Positions 8,869 to 18,065 of a DNA stretch of 63,433 nt are shown here, one piece after another. Location: contig JBEEGH010000021.1 of NCBI GenBank assembly GCA_041166745.1, positions 1 to 63,433 of the forward strand. The letters run 5' to 3'. The position numbers and the translations under genes were made by a program. Source of the DNA: DASUCS01 sp041166745 (GTDB lineage Bacteria > Actinomycetota > Acidimicrobiia > Acidimicrobiales > JACDCH01). The notes under the pieces are model-generated. The model had not been told where the DNA came from. It worked only from the letters and a program-made list of their open reading frames with translations, and ran no database searches. Numbering within the stretch: position 1 is the stretch's first letter; every line of letters begins with the position of its first letter.

Positions 8869-10587
8869 TCAGCCGGAGTACTTGTTGGTGATCGGGAGGC
8901 GGCGGTCCTTGCCGAAGGCCTTCGGCGTGACGCGCACACCGATCGGCGCCTGACGACGCTTCCACTCGGCGACGTCGACGAGACGCGTGATGCGCTGCAC
9001 CAGTTCGGGATCGAACCCGGCTTCGACGAGGTCGGCGCGGGTCAGGTCTCGCTCCACGTACGCCTCGAGGATCGGGTCGAGTAGCTCGTAGGGCGGCAGG
9101 TTCTGGTCGTCGCGTTGCCCCGGCGCGAGCTCGGCCGACGGGGGCTTGGTGATCACGGCATCCGGGATCAGGTCGTAACCGGCCGCCTCGTTGCGGGCCT
9201 TGGCCAGTTCGTACACGCTCGTCTTGAACACGTCTTTGATCACGGCGAACCCGCCCGCCATGTCGACGCCGTAGATGGTGGTGTAGCCGACCGCGAGCTC
9301 GCTCTTGTTGCCGCAGATGAGCACGAGCCAACTGCGGAACTTGTTGGCCAACGCCATCAACACGTTGGCGCGGATGCGCCCTTGCAAGTTCTCCTCGGTG
9401 ACGTCGGGCTGCGTGCCCTCGAACGAGGGAACCAGCATCTCGAGCGTCGCCTGGAATGCGGGCTCGATCGGAATGGTGCGCAGCTCGACACCGAGATTGG
9501 CGCACAGCCGCTCGGCATCTGAGATCGACCCTTCCGTGGAATAACGCGAGGGCAATGCAACGGCGTGCACGCGATCGGCGCCGATGGCGTCAACGGCGAT
9601 CACCGTGACGAGCGACGAATCGATGCCGCCGGACAGCCCGAGCACGACGTCGGTGAAACCGTTCTTCTCGATGTAGTCGCGCGTGCCGACTACGAGGGCC
9701 TCGTAGATCTCACGTTGCAGGCTGAGCGGTTCGGCGGGCGCAGGATGGTGCTCGCCTTCGTGATCGCCCCGCGCCGGGCTGATCTCGATGACCGGCAACG
9801 CCGTGGCCATCGCGCGCCCACGCGGATCGAGCAGCCGCTTGCGAAAGACAGGCAGCACGTCGAGGTCGACGATCATCGTCTGCTCTACAAACTGCGGCGC
9901 CCGGGCGACGAGCAGTCCGTCGCTGTCGAACACGAGCGACGCACCATCGAAGACGAGCTCGTCCTGCCCGCCAACCTGGTTCACATACACGAGCGCGCAC
10001 GACGCATCCGCGGCTCGGGTGGCGAGCATGCGCTCGCGCTCGCCCAGACGATTCGCGTAATACGGCGACGCGTTGATGTTGAGCACGAGCTCGGCGCCAC
10101 CCGCGGCCTGCTCGGCGACGGGACCGTGCGGGATCCACGCGTCTTCGCAAACCGAGACCCCCATCTTCACGCCGGCGATCTCGAACAACACGAGCGAGTC
10201 GGTGCCAGGCGTGAAGTAGCGCTGTTCATCGAACACCGCGTAGTTGGGCAGGTGGCGCTTGTGATACGTGCCTTGAATCCGACCACCGGCGCACACCGCC
10301 GCCGCGTTGTGGAGATCGCGCCGCGCGTCGACGAATCCGACGATCGCCACGCAGGTCCCGGTACTCGCCGCCACCTTTTCGGTCGCGTTGCGGTTGGCGC
10401 GTATGAACCCGGGCCTGAGCAGGAGATCTTCGGGCGGGTAGCCGGTGATCGCCAGCTCGGGGAACACCGCCACATCGCATCCGGCGGCCTCTGCGTCCTT
10501 GTACGCGGCGATGATCCGATCGACGTTGCCGTCGAGATCGCCAACGATGGTGTTCAGCTGGCAAAGGGCGACGCGGACGCGAGCCAC
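8869..10587 (-). CDS. nadE: Glutamine-dependent NAD+ synthetase
   Basis: Catalyses the last step of NAD synthesis, amidating nicotinic acid adenine dinucleotide with ammonia released from glutamine. The N-terminal nitrilase-type glutaminase domain shows the Glu-Lys-Cys triad: FPELAIT (E44), YHKRHLPN (K110) and VSVCEDAW (C147). The C-terminal synthetase domain has the ATP PP-loop SGGIDSS near residue 317. The 572-aa length fits the two-domain family. GTG start at 10587. A TAGTCT hexamer 6 nt upstream suggests leaderless transcription. It diverges from glnE across only 19 bp, linking two genes that use glutamine metabolites. Confidence 0.95.
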   Translation of the reverse strand: MARVRVALCQLNTIVGDLDGNVDRIIAAYKDAEAAGCDVAVFPELAITGYPPEDLLLRPGFIRANRNATEKVAASTGTCVAIVGFVDARRDLHNAAAVCAGGRIQGTYHKRHLPNYAVFDEQRYFTPGTDSLVLFEIAGVKMGVSVCEDAWIPHGPVAEQAAGGAELVLNINASPYYANRLGERERMLATRAADASCALVYVNQVGGQDELVFDGASLVFDSDGLLVARAPQFVEQTMIVDLDVLPVFRKRLLDPRGRAMATALPVIEISPARGDHEGEHHPAPAEPLSLQREIYEALVVGTRDYIEKNGFTDVVLGLSGGIDSSLVTVIAVDAIGADRVHAVALPSRYSTEGSISDAERLCANLGVELRTIPIEPAFQATLEMLVPSFEGTQPDVTEENLQGRIRANVLMALANKFRSWLVLICGNKSELAVGYTTIYGVDMAGGFAVIKDVFKTSVYELAKARNEAAGYDLIPDAVITKPPSAELAPGQRDDQNLPPYELLDPILEAYVERDLTRADLVEAGFDPELVQRITRLVDVAEWKRRQAPIGVRVTPKAFGKDRRLPITNKYSG

Positions 10588-10593
10588 ACGACC

Positions 10594-10599
10594 AGACTA
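10594..10599 (-). promoter_or_regulatory. Putative -10 element of nadE (leaderless)
   Basis: On the minus strand the hexamer is TAGTCT, followed by 6 nt and then the GTG start of nadE, which would place the transcription start at the start codon. It lies inside the 19-bp gap shared with glnE. No clear -35 was identified. Confidence 0.5.
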
Positions 10600-10606
10600 C
10601 CGACGG

Positions 10607-13180
10607 ATGTCTGATGCCCTAGCTGTCGAGGAGGCCATTGCGGTCGTTCGCAACGCCAGTCGGTCGCTGGCTCGGCTGCTCGACAGCGATCCCGAGGCGC
10701 CCGCGGTGCTGGACGACCTCGGTCATCGCGCTCCCGTCGACACTGCGTCGGTCGATGGTCTCGTGCGGTGGAAGCGTCACGAGTTCCTCCGAATCGCGGC
10801 GCGGGATCTACTTGGCATCGACGCGCTCGAACCGGTGGCGGCCGGCCTCGCGGCCATGGCCGCAGACGTGCTCGACGCCGCGGTTCGCCTTGCGGACGGC
10901 GACGGCCTCGCCGTGATCGGTATGGGCAAGCTCGGTGGGCGCGAGCTCAACTACGCATCGGATGTCGACGTGATGCTGGTGGGCGAGCGCGAGCACGATC
11001 CGGATGCGCTCGAGCGCAGCGCTCGCGCTGCGGTCGACATCGCCCGCCGCTGCTTCCGCGTCGATCTGAACCTGCGGCCGGAAGGACGCGACGGCGCGCT
11101 GGTGCGAACGCTGCCGTCGTACGAGGCGTATTGGGATCGCTGGGCCGACCCGTGGGAGTTCCAGGCGTTGTTGAAGGCGCGCAGCGTCGGCGGCGACAAG
11201 GCGTTGGGTGCGGCGTTCGACGCGTCCGCGGCCGCTCATCTCTGGGCGCGCCCGTTCACGGCCGAGTCCATCCGATCCGTACGCGCGATGAAGGCACGGG
11301 CCGAGGCCGATGTGGCTCGACGCGGACTGTCGGATCGCGAGCTGAAGCTCGGAACCGGCGGCATCCGCGACGTGGAGTTCGCCGTGCAACTCCTCCAGTT
11401 GGTCCACGGCGGCGCGGACGAGGAGCTGCGCACGCCGACGACGCTGACCGCACTCGCGGAGCTGACCGATGCCGGTTATGTCGCACGCCTCGATGCGGAC
11501 CAGCTGGCCGCGGCCTACTGCTACCTGCGCACCGTCGAGCATCGCCTGCAGCTCGACGATGAGCAACAGATCCACGCCATCCCCGAGAGCGACCTCGAGC
11601 AAGACCGGCTGGCACGCGTGCTGGGTTACACCGGCACCGTCGAGGCCAGCGCCGCCGAACATTTCCTCCGCGATCTGCGCGCACACCAGAGCACGGTGCG
11701 CGCCATTCACGAACGGCTGTGGTTCCGACCATTGCTCGAAGCGTTCGCTCACGATGGCGAGCGCATCCTCACCGAGGAAGCTGCCGCCGCTCGGCTGGCC
11801 GCCTTCGGCTTCTCCGACGTCGAGCGCACCCGACAAGCGGTCCGCGAGCTCACCCGCGGGCTCACGCGCTCGTCGCGCCTCATGCAACAGCTGTTGCCGC
11901 TCTTGCTGGATTGGCTGTCTGCGGCACCCGATCCCGATCTCGGGTTGCTCGGCCTGCGAAACCTCGCCTCGGGACCGCAGCGATCGATGGAGCTGGCGAC
12001 CGCGTTCCGCGAATCACCGGAGGTTGCGTGGCGTCTCTGCCGGCTGCTCGGCACGAGCCGCGTGCTCGGCGAGACCCTGCGACGCAACCCCGACATGATC
12101 GACTCGCTCGCCGATCCCGCGGAGTTGCGGCTGCGCTCTCGCGACGAGCTCGTGGAGGGAACGCGTGCCGCGGTCGGATGGCGACCGAATCCCGAAGGGC
12201 GCTGGTCCGCCTTGAAGCGGTTCACGGATCGCGAAGGGTTGCGGATCGCCGCGCACGACGTCCTCGACCTGATCGACGTGTCGGAGGTCGGCGGTGCCCT
12301 CACCAACGTCGCGGAAGCCACACTGGAAGCGGCAGTGAGCGTGCTCGAGCCGCCGTTGCCGTTCGCAGTCATCGCCCTCGGCCGGCTCGGCGGCGGCGAG
12401 CTCTCCTATGCCAGCGACCTCGACATCCTGTTCGTGTATGACGGCTCGACGCCGAGCGACTTTGCCGTCGCCGAACGCGTCGCGACCTCACTGCTGCGCG
12501 ACGTGGGTGGCAATCGGCCGCACATCTACGACCTCGATGCCGACTTGCGGCCCGAGGGCAAAGACGGCCCGCTGGCCCGCAGCCTCGAGGGCTTCCGCAC
12601 GTACTTCGAGGGCTACGCGCAGCCGTGGGAGCGGCTGGCGATGGTGCGGGCTCGCGCCGTGGCCGGCGACCCCGACCTCGCGAGCCGATTCTTCGAGGTG
12701 CTCGAACCCTTTGTGTGGCGCGACGGGCTTTCGGATTCGGACCGGCGCGAGATCCGCCGTATCAAAGCGCGGGTCGAGCACGAACGCATCCCCGCGAATG
12801 AAGACGCGAAGTTCCATCTGAAGCTCGGCCGCGGGAGCCTGTCCGACATCGAGTTCGCCGCGCAGTTGCTGCAGCTCGACCACGGCGTACGCAGCCCCGG
12901 CACGATCGAGGCCCTCGACGCGCTGCTCGCGTCGCAGGTGCTCGACGCCGAGGACCACGACGTTCTGGCTACGGCCTATCGATTCTGCGAACGCACCCGA
13001 AATCGCTGGTTCCTCGTGAACAGCGCGCCGGGCGACACGTTGCCGCCGCGCCTCGAGGAGCTCGAGCGGCTTGCGACGTCGCTCGGCACGAACGCTCACC
13101 AGTTGCGCGACGACTACCGGCGCGTCACACGCAGATCGCGGCGCGTCTTCGAGCGCTTGTTCTACGGATTGGATCAGTGA
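10607..13180 (+). CDS. glnE: Bifunctional glutamine synthetase adenylyltransferase/deadenylase
   Basis: Modifies GSI by adding or removing AMP on a conserved tyrosine in response to nitrogen status. Two nucleotidyltransferase domains are visible: GMGKLGGRELNYASDVDV (about 105-122) and ALGRLGGGELSYASDLDI (about 590-607), each with the metal-binding D-x-D, and each followed by a helical GlnE-type domain with the repeated LGxGxxxDIEFAxQLLQL pattern. At 857 aa it is somewhat shorter than the roughly 1000-aa mycobacterial protein. ATG at 10607 keeps the N-terminus clear of the divergent nadE. Its probable target, GlnA1 with Tyr403, is encoded at 29282-30709. Its last bases overlap the convergent GNAT gene by 7 nt. 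Confidence 0.93.
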   Translation: MSDALAVEEAIAVVRNASRSLARLLDSDPEAPAVLDDLGHRAPVDTASVDGLVRWKRHEFLRIAARDLLGIDALEPVAAGLAAMAADVLDAAVRLADGDGLAVIGMGKLGGRELNYASDVDVMLVGEREHDPDALERSARAAVDIARRCFRVDLNLRPEGRDGALVRTLPSYEAYWDRWADPWEFQALLKARSVGGDKALGAAFDASAAAHLWARPFTAESIRSVRAMKARAEADVARRGLSDRELKLGTGGIRDVEFAVQLLQLVHGGADEELRTPTTLTALAELTDAGYVARLDADQLAAAYCYLRTVEHRLQLDDEQQIHAIPESDLEQDRLARVLGYTGTVEASAAEHFLRDLRAHQSTVRAIHERLWFRPLLEAFAHDGERILTEEAAAARLAAFGFSDVERTRQAVRELTRGLTRSSRLMQQLLPLLLDWLSAAPDPDLGLLGLRNLASGPQRSMELATAFRESPEVAWRLCRLLGTSRVLGETLRRNPDMIDSLADPAELRLRSRDELVEGTRAAVGWRPNPEGRWSALKRFTDREGLRIAAHDVLDLIDVSEVGGALTNVAEATLEAAVSVLEPPLPFAVIALGRLGGGELSYASDLDILFVYDGSTPSDFAVAERVATSLLRDVGGNRPHIYDLDADLRPEGKDGPLARSLEGFRTYFEGYAQPWERLAMVRARAVAGDPDLASRFFEVLEPFVWRDGLSDSDRREIRRIKARVEHERIPANEDAKFHLKLGRGSLSDIEFAAQLLQLDHGVRSPGTIEALDALLASQVLDAEDHDVLATAYRFCERTRNRWFLVNSAPGDTLPPRLEELERLATSLGTNAHQLRDDYRRVTRRSRRVFERLFYGLDQ

Positions 13181-13779
13181 GGGCTGAAGAGCACCTCAGC
13201 GCCGATGGGCGTGTAGCCCGCGGCGAGGCACGCGCGAACTGACGCGACGTTCCCCGGCGACACCTGCGCGAACAGCGGCTCGTAGTGCTGGAGCAGCTTC
13301 GGCGCGGCCGCGGCGATCTTGCGTCCGAGTCCTTTGCCGCGGGCTCGCTGGGCCACCTCGTAGGCCATCTCCAACCGGCCCGCCAGCCCGCGCCCCAAGA
13401 TCAGCACGCCATCGGGCTCGCCGTCGTGACGATCGCCGTACACGGTGAGCTCCGGGCGGTAGCGACTCGCGCGTAGCACTCGTGGATGATCGAAGAGGTC
13501 GTCGCGCTGCCACAGCTGAAGGTCACCGTCTCTCATCACGTGCGTCGTCGGCGGTGCGACGATCGGCGATGGCGGCGCCACCATCAGCACGTCGATCGGA
13601 CCCGGGTCGGCGCCGAGCCATCCGGCGAGGAACAACAAGAAGCCCGCCGACATCGGCTGGCTGAGATCGGCAGGATCGAGGCGTTGGCGGATCGTGAACT
13701 CGTCTATCTCCGCCGCGATCACATGATGCGCGGTGAACCCGATCACGCAGTGTCGCGGTCCGGGTAGCGCGGGCAACAC
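13174..13779 (-). CDS. GNAT-family acetyltransferase-like protein
   Basis: The C-terminal half resembles a GNAT N-acyltransferase: MAYEVAQRARGKGLGRKI carries the R/Q-x-x-G-x-G/A acetyl-CoA loop (RARGKGLG), followed by a helix and SPGNVASVRACLAAGY, the usual motif B ending. The first roughly 100 residues are less typical and may bind substrate. Substrate unknown. The 201-aa protein is soluble. Convergent with glnE, overlapping it by 7 nt at the stop codons. Confidence 0.65.
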   Translation of the reverse strand: MLPALPGPRHCVIGFTAHHVIAAEIDEFTIRQRLDPADLSQPMSAGFLLFLAGWLGADPGPIDVLMVAPPSPIVAPPTTHVMRDGDLQLWQRDDLFDHPRVLRASRYRPELTVYGDRHDGEPDGVLILGRGLAGRLEMAYEVAQRARGKGLGRKIAAAAPKLLQHYEPLFAQVSPGNVASVRACLAAGYTPIGAEVLFSPH

Positions 13780-13801
13780 CGTGAGCCCACCATCCGCGAC
13801 A

Positions 13802-13825
13802 GGAGGCCGCCCGTGGGCGGCCTCC
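13802..13825 (-). terminator. Hairpin downstream of the secreted helical protein gene
   Basis: GGAGGCCGCC, loop CGTG, then GGCGGCCTCC: a perfect 10-bp GC-rich stem about 41 nt past the stop of the gene at 13867-14424. No T-run is present, as is common in high-GC actinobacteria. Confidence 0.6.
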
Positions 13826-13866
13826 GTCAGTACGTCGATGAGGGGATGGGAGTTCGTCCCCGAAGT

Positions 13867-14424
13867 TCAGCAGGTCTTCGTGTGGTTGACGAACCGGTCG
13901 GCGATGTCGGGAAGGCGGCGCTTGAGTGCGTCGCGCTGTTCCTGGGTCAGCATGCCGCCGGACCCCTGATCGAGCTTGGCCGTGCCGGCGGCGACGATCG
14001 CGGTGACGACATCGGTGGGTTTCACCGAGTGAGCGTTGGCGACGTCCGCCACGGACTGGCCGCTCTGCAATGCCGCCTTCAGATCGTCGGCGGACACGCC
14101 GATCGTGTCGGCCGAGACCTGGAGCATGCCTTCGAACACCCGGAGGCGAGGACCTCCGCGACCACCGGGCCCGGATCGGTTCTCGGCGACGGCGTCCCTC
14201 ATGGATTGGATGATGGTGTCCGCTTGCGCCTGCGTGATCGTGCCGTCGGCGACGAGCTTGTCCAGCACTCCCTTGAATGTGGCTCGGGGCCCACAGGCGG
14301 CGGACGGATCGGTGGCTTGCGTGGTGGCATTTCCCACCGCACCGGCGGGGAGGACGGAGTTCAGGGCGAACCCGCCGACGCCGAGTGCGGTGATGATGCT
14401 GATGGTGGCGATGAGTTTCTTCAT
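13867..14424 (-). CDS. Secreted helical protein, DUF2680-like
   Basis: Small exported protein of unknown role. After the signal peptide (MKKLIATISIITALGVGGFA) there are short helical repeats of the type LVADGTITQAQADTIIQSM and DLKAALQSGQSVADVANAHS, which resemble DUF2680-like proteins of Gram-positive bacteria. A Gly/Arg-rich patch (GPGGRGGPRLR) lies between the repeats. ATG at 14424 is preferred over the GTG three codons upstream because AAGGTG sits 7 nt before it. It may bind at the cell surface; no catalytic residues are visible. Confidence 0.6.
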   Translation of the reverse strand: MKKLIATISIITALGVGGFALNSVLPAGAVGNATTQATDPSAACGPRATFKGVLDKLVADGTITQAQADTIIQSMRDAVAENRSGPGGRGGPRLRVFEGMLQVSADTIGVSADDLKAALQSGQSVADVANAHSVKPTDVVTAIVAAGTAKLDQGSGGMLTQEQRDALKRRLPDIADRFVNHTKTC

Positions 14425-14484
14425 GTCGCTCACCTTGGCGATCGTTTGTTAGCGGAACGTGAGGCGCCCGCCAGAGGTTGCGGC

Positions 14485-14490
14485 TAGTGT
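14485..14490 (+). promoter_or_regulatory. Putative -10 element of the methyltransferase gene
   Basis: TAGTGT, then 6 nt, then ATG at 14497: the leaderless arrangement seen at several other genes in this window. Confidence 0.45.
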
Positions 14491-14496
14491 GTCCGC

Positions 14497-15318
14497 ATGC
14501 CGGGATCATTGTCTCACAATATGAGATCAGCACCGTGGCTACCGGACTGGGACGGCGCGCTCTACGCCGCCAACACCGACCATCACCGGCGCTACGACGC
14601 GCGCTTCCTCTCGACCCTTCCGCTGCAGCCAACCGACCGCGTGCTCGATCTCGGGTGCGGCGCCGGCGACCTGACCGCCACGGTTGCGAAACTCGTTCCA
14701 GACGGTCACGTGGTCGGACTCGACCCGCAGCCGTCGTTGGTCGCGGAGGCGCGCCGGCGCGCGGGTGCGAACCAATCGTTCGTCGAGGCACCCGCGCAGC
14801 AACTCGCCGCCGAAGTTGCCGGCTCGTTCGACGTGATCTTCAGCCAATCGATGCTGCACTGGGTGCCGTGGGCGGACCATCCGACGATCCTGCAACAGTG
14901 CCGTCAACGGCTGCGGCCTGGTGGCGCTCTACGCGTCGAGTGCGGCGGTGGTGACAACGTCCGAGAGGTCGTCGCGTTTCTCGACAAGATCTCGCAGGAG
15001 TTCGCGGGCTCATCCGCACCGAGCGCTCCATGGACGTTTGTCCACGCGGGCGCGTACCTCGATCTCCTGATCGACGTTGGGTTCGACGTCGCCGACGGCT
15101 TCGTGCACACGGTGGCGCAGCGTCGTCCGTTCGATCGCGACAGCGTCATCGGGTGGCTCACCAGCCAGGCCATCGAGGCGTACGCCACCGACCTCGCGGC
15201 CGAGCAACGCGCACCGTTCCGCGACGAGGTGATCGCTCGCGTCGATGAGCTCCGTCGGCCCGATGGCACGTACGACCTCACGTTCGTCCGACTCGATCTG
15301 TTGGCGTTCAACCCTTGA
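14497..15318 (+). CDS. Class I SAM-dependent methyltransferase
   Basis: Rossmann-fold methyltransferase. Motif I VLDLGCGAGDLT (about 49-60) binds S-adenosylmethionine, VVGLDPQ is the acidic loop after strand 2, and DVIFSQSMLHWV is motif IV. The layout (short N-terminal lid with a DWD-x-x-LY segment, C-terminal helical cap) recalls trans-aconitate methyltransferase-type enzymes, but the substrate cannot be assigned. ATG at 14497 has a -10-like hexamer 6 nt upstream; a second ATG at 14521 is possible. The next gene begins 3 nt after its stop, so they are probably co-transcribed. Confidence 0.8.
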   Translation: MPGSLSHNMRSAPWLPDWDGALYAANTDHHRRYDARFLSTLPLQPTDRVLDLGCGAGDLTATVAKLVPDGHVVGLDPQPSLVAEARRRAGANQSFVEAPAQQLAAEVAGSFDVIFSQSMLHWVPWADHPTILQQCRQRLRPGGALRVECGGGDNVREVVAFLDKISQEFAGSSAPSAPWTFVHAGAYLDLLIDVGFDVADGFVHTVAQRRPFDRDSVIGWLTSQAIEAYATDLAAEQRAPFRDEVIARVDELRRPDGTYDLTFVRLDLLAFNP

Positions 15319-15321
15319 CGG

Positions 15322-16470
15322 GTGAAGACTGCACCGGTGACTGGGGTCATCGACAGCGATCAACACCTGTACGAGCCGCGCGGCATGTGGGCCGACCACA
15401 TCGATCCGGCGCAGCGCGCTGAAGCCCTCGAGCTCGTCGACGACGAACGCGGCTACACGTGGGTCACGTGGCGCGGGCAGCGTCTCGAGCTGGCCGACGT
15501 GCATCTCCCCGGCAACGTGAACAGCAATGGCGATCATCGCCGCCACCTACGCGCCGGCGCGCCTTCGTCATACGTCTACGACGACGTGTTGCCCGACACG
15601 TATTGGAGCCCGAACGCGCGCGTTCGCTGGCTCGACGAGGTCGGGCTCGATCAAGCCGTGTGCTTCCCGAACTTCGGTCTGCTGTGGGAGCGACGCTTGT
15701 CGTCGTCGCTCCCCGCGCTCACCGCCAACATGGTGGCGTGGAATCGGTGGTGTGCCTCGATCGTCGAGGAATCTCGAGGGCGGTTGCATCCGGTCGCGCA
15801 TCTCACGTTGCGAGACAGCCCGTGGATCGAGTCGCAGCTCGCGGAGCTCGACGCCGCCGGCGTGCACCTCGCCATGATCGCTCCGGCTCCCGTCGACGGT
15901 CGACCGTTGAGCCATCCCGATCACGAGCGAATCTGGGCCGCCTTCGTCGAGCACGGCGTCACGCCGGTCTTCCACGTCGCCGACCAGCCCCGCGTGTTCG
16001 ACGATTGCTGGTACCCGGGCGAGGGTGACTCGTTCGTGCCGGCCATCGAGTCCGCCTTCATCTGGGTGCCGCCGGCGCTCGCCCTGACCGATCTGATTCT
16101 CAATGGTGTGTTCGACCGCCACCCGGGCTTGCGTCTCGGCATCGTCGAGTTGAGCTCGATCTGGGTGCCGCAGTTCCTGCTGATGCTCGACGGTTCGGTC
16201 GACTTCACGAGTCGCCTCAACGGCACCGACGTCACGCTGGCGAAGCGCCCGAGCGACTACCTGCTCGAACATGTGCGCATCGCGTCGTTCTCGTACGAAG
16301 ATCCGGCTCGCCTCACGCGCAAGACCGGCGACGTCTTCATGTGTTGCAGCGACTATCCCCACTCCGAGGGAACCGATTCGCCGCTCGACGACTACCGGCG
16401 CGCGGGCTGCGATCCTGCCGACCAGCGCGGCCTGTTCGGCGACAACATCGAACTCTTGCTGGGCCACTGA
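15322..16470 (+). CDS. Amidohydrolase-family metal-dependent hydrolase/decarboxylase
   Basis: Amidohydrolase_2-type TIM-barrel enzyme. It begins with DSDQHLYEP, the variant D-x-H metal motif typical of the family, and ends with the conserved CSDYPHSEG segment carrying the catalytic Asp; FHVAD and LSSIW lie in between. Members include aminocarboxymuconate-type decarboxylases and hydrolases of unknown substrate, so only the family is claimed. GTG start 3 nt after the methyltransferase stop. Confidence 0.8.
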   Translation: MKTAPVTGVIDSDQHLYEPRGMWADHIDPAQRAEALELVDDERGYTWVTWRGQRLELADVHLPGNVNSNGDHRRHLRAGAPSSYVYDDVLPDTYWSPNARVRWLDEVGLDQAVCFPNFGLLWERRLSSSLPALTANMVAWNRWCASIVEESRGRLHPVAHLTLRDSPWIESQLAELDAAGVHLAMIAPAPVDGRPLSHPDHERIWAAFVEHGVTPVFHVADQPRVFDDCWYPGEGDSFVPAIESAFIWVPPALALTDLILNGVFDRHPGLRLGIVELSSIWVPQFLLMLDGSVDFTSRLNGTDVTLAKRPSDYLLEHVRIASFSYEDPARLTRKTGDVFMCCSDYPHSEGTDSPLDDYRRAGCDPADQRGLFGDNIELLLGH

Positions 16471-16490
16471 CTCCGGGTAGACACGAGGCC

Positions 16491-17753
16491 ATGGCCATCG
16501 AGTCCCTACCCCGGTTCAAGTCGGAGGAGGTCCGCCGGCAGCGGCTCGTCGTGACCCGCCGGTGGGCCGGTGCCCTGTTGGGGTTCACCACGGTCGTCTT
16601 CGCCGTCGTCACGATCGTCGGCGCCGATGGCTGGCTCGGGTACGTGCAAGCGACTGCGGAGGCGTCCATGGTCGGCGGTCTGGCCGATTGGTTCGCGGTC
16701 ACTGCGCTCTTCCGGCGACCGCTCGGCCTGCCGATCCCGCACACCGCGATCATTCCCGAACGCAAGGATCAATTCGGCGAGACGCTCGGCGAGTTCATCC
16801 AGGACAGCTTCCTCACGCCCGACTCGATCGTCGCTCGGGTGACCGCCGCTCGCATCTCGAATCGCCTGTCCGCGTGGCTGTGCGAACCCGCGAACGCGGA
16901 GCGTCTCGCCGGGTACATCGCCGACGGTGCGGTGGCCGTCGCCGACCTCATCAAGGACGAGGAAGTCCACACCGCGCTCGAGTCGATCGCGCGCGAGCAA
17001 CTCGAGCGAGTGCAACTCGCGCCGCTCGCCGGACGAGCACTGCGCGCCTTCACCGCACAGCATCGTCACGACGAGCTCATCGACGCGGCATTGCTCGGTC
17101 TCTTGCGAGCGCTCGGCGAGCATCGTGAGGATCTCCGCCGGAGGTTCGACGAGAAGTCACCGTGGTGGTTGCCCGGAGCGGTGGAAGACCGCATCTTCGA
17201 TCGGCTCCTCGACGGGGCCGAGGCCGTCCTTCGTGACATGGCCCAGGACCACGAGCACGGTCTGCGGCGCGAGCTCGACGAGCGGATCACGCGTTTGGTC
17301 CACGACCTCGAGACCTCACCCGAGCTTCGGGCTCGCGGCGAGCAGTTGAAGCGCGACCTGTTGAGCCAGCAACAGCTGCGCGAATGGGTGGCAGCCGCGT
17401 GGACCGATGCCAAGGTGCAGCTCCGAACTGCGGCCGCCGACCCGAACTCGGAGCTTCGTCGTCGTTTGACGGAGGCGATCGCGTCAGGCGGATCACGGCT
17501 GCGCGACGACCCCGCCCTCGCGCTGATGGTCGACAATGGCGCGGAGACACTCGTGCGCTACGTGGTCGAGCGATTCGACGGCGAGATCGCCGCGCTCGTG
17601 ACCGGAACGATCGCCCGGTGGGATGGGGCCGAAACCGCTCGCCGGCTCGAGCTGCTGCTCGGCGGCGACCTCCAGTACATCCGCATCAACGGCACCGTCG
17701 TGGGCGGTCTCGCCGGGCTCGGACTGCACTGCATTGCGCAAGCGCTCGCCTGA
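16491..17753 (+). CDS. DUF445-family membrane protein
   Basis: Belongs to the DUF445 family, function unknown. The 420-aa protein has an N-terminal membrane segment (GALLGFTTVVFAVVTIVGA) followed by the diagnostic ASMVGGLADWFAVTALFRRP and IPHTAIIPERKD motifs, a long amphipathic helical region and a C-terminal hydrophobic stretch (INGTVVGGLAGLGL). ATG at 16491 is the family-consistent start. It follows the amidohydrolase by 20 nt and ends the plus-strand group; the Hsp20 operon converges on it. Confidence 0.85.
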   Translation: MAIESLPRFKSEEVRRQRLVVTRRWAGALLGFTTVVFAVVTIVGADGWLGYVQATAEASMVGGLADWFAVTALFRRPLGLPIPHTAIIPERKDQFGETLGEFIQDSFLTPDSIVARVTAARISNRLSAWLCEPANAERLAGYIADGAVAVADLIKDEEVHTALESIAREQLERVQLAPLAGRALRAFTAQHRHDELIDAALLGLLRALGEHREDLRRRFDEKSPWWLPGAVEDRIFDRLLDGAEAVLRDMAQDHEHGLRRELDERITRLVHDLETSPELRARGEQLKRDLLSQQQLREWVAAAWTDAKVQLRTAAADPNSELRRRLTEAIASGGSRLRDDPALALMVDNGAETLVRYVVERFDGEIAALVTGTIARWDGAETARRLELLLGGDLQYIRINGTVVGGLAGLGLHCIAQALA

Positions 17754-17762
17754 CGCGGCTCC

Positions 17763-18062
17763 TCAGGAATCGATGCCGAGCGACGCCTGGTTCTCGTCTG
17801 CTCGACGCATCCGCTTCCGCCCGGACGTGTCGTCTCCTTCACCAGCCGCGTCGTCCATCGGATGCTCGACGACGGCGACGACACGTGACGCGAGGAACCG
17901 CGCCGTGCGTACCGGTTGGCCGGTGCGCGTCACCTCCACGACCTCCACCGCCGTACGGCCGACCGACACCTCGACTCGCCGACCGGCACGCGTCGCGATG
18001 ATGTCGAACGTGCGCACGCCGTCGCCCACATCGACGACGACTTCGACGCGATCGCCGCGCAT
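17763..18062 (-). CDS. Small hypothetical protein coupled to Hsp20
   Basis: Not recognised. The 99-aa product has a beta-rich N-terminal half (VEVVVDVGDGVRTFDI, VEVSVGRTAVEVVEV) and a charged, disordered tail. ATG at 18062 lies 3 nt after the hsp20 stop, so it is very probably co-translated. A role with the small heat-shock protein is suggested only by position. Confidence 0.55.
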   Translation of the reverse strand: MRGDRVEVVVDVGDGVRTFDIIATRAGRRVEVSVGRTAVEVVEVTRTGQPVRTARFLASRVVAVVEHPMDDAAGEGDDTSGRKRMRRADENQASLGIDS

Positions 18063-18065
18063 GAA

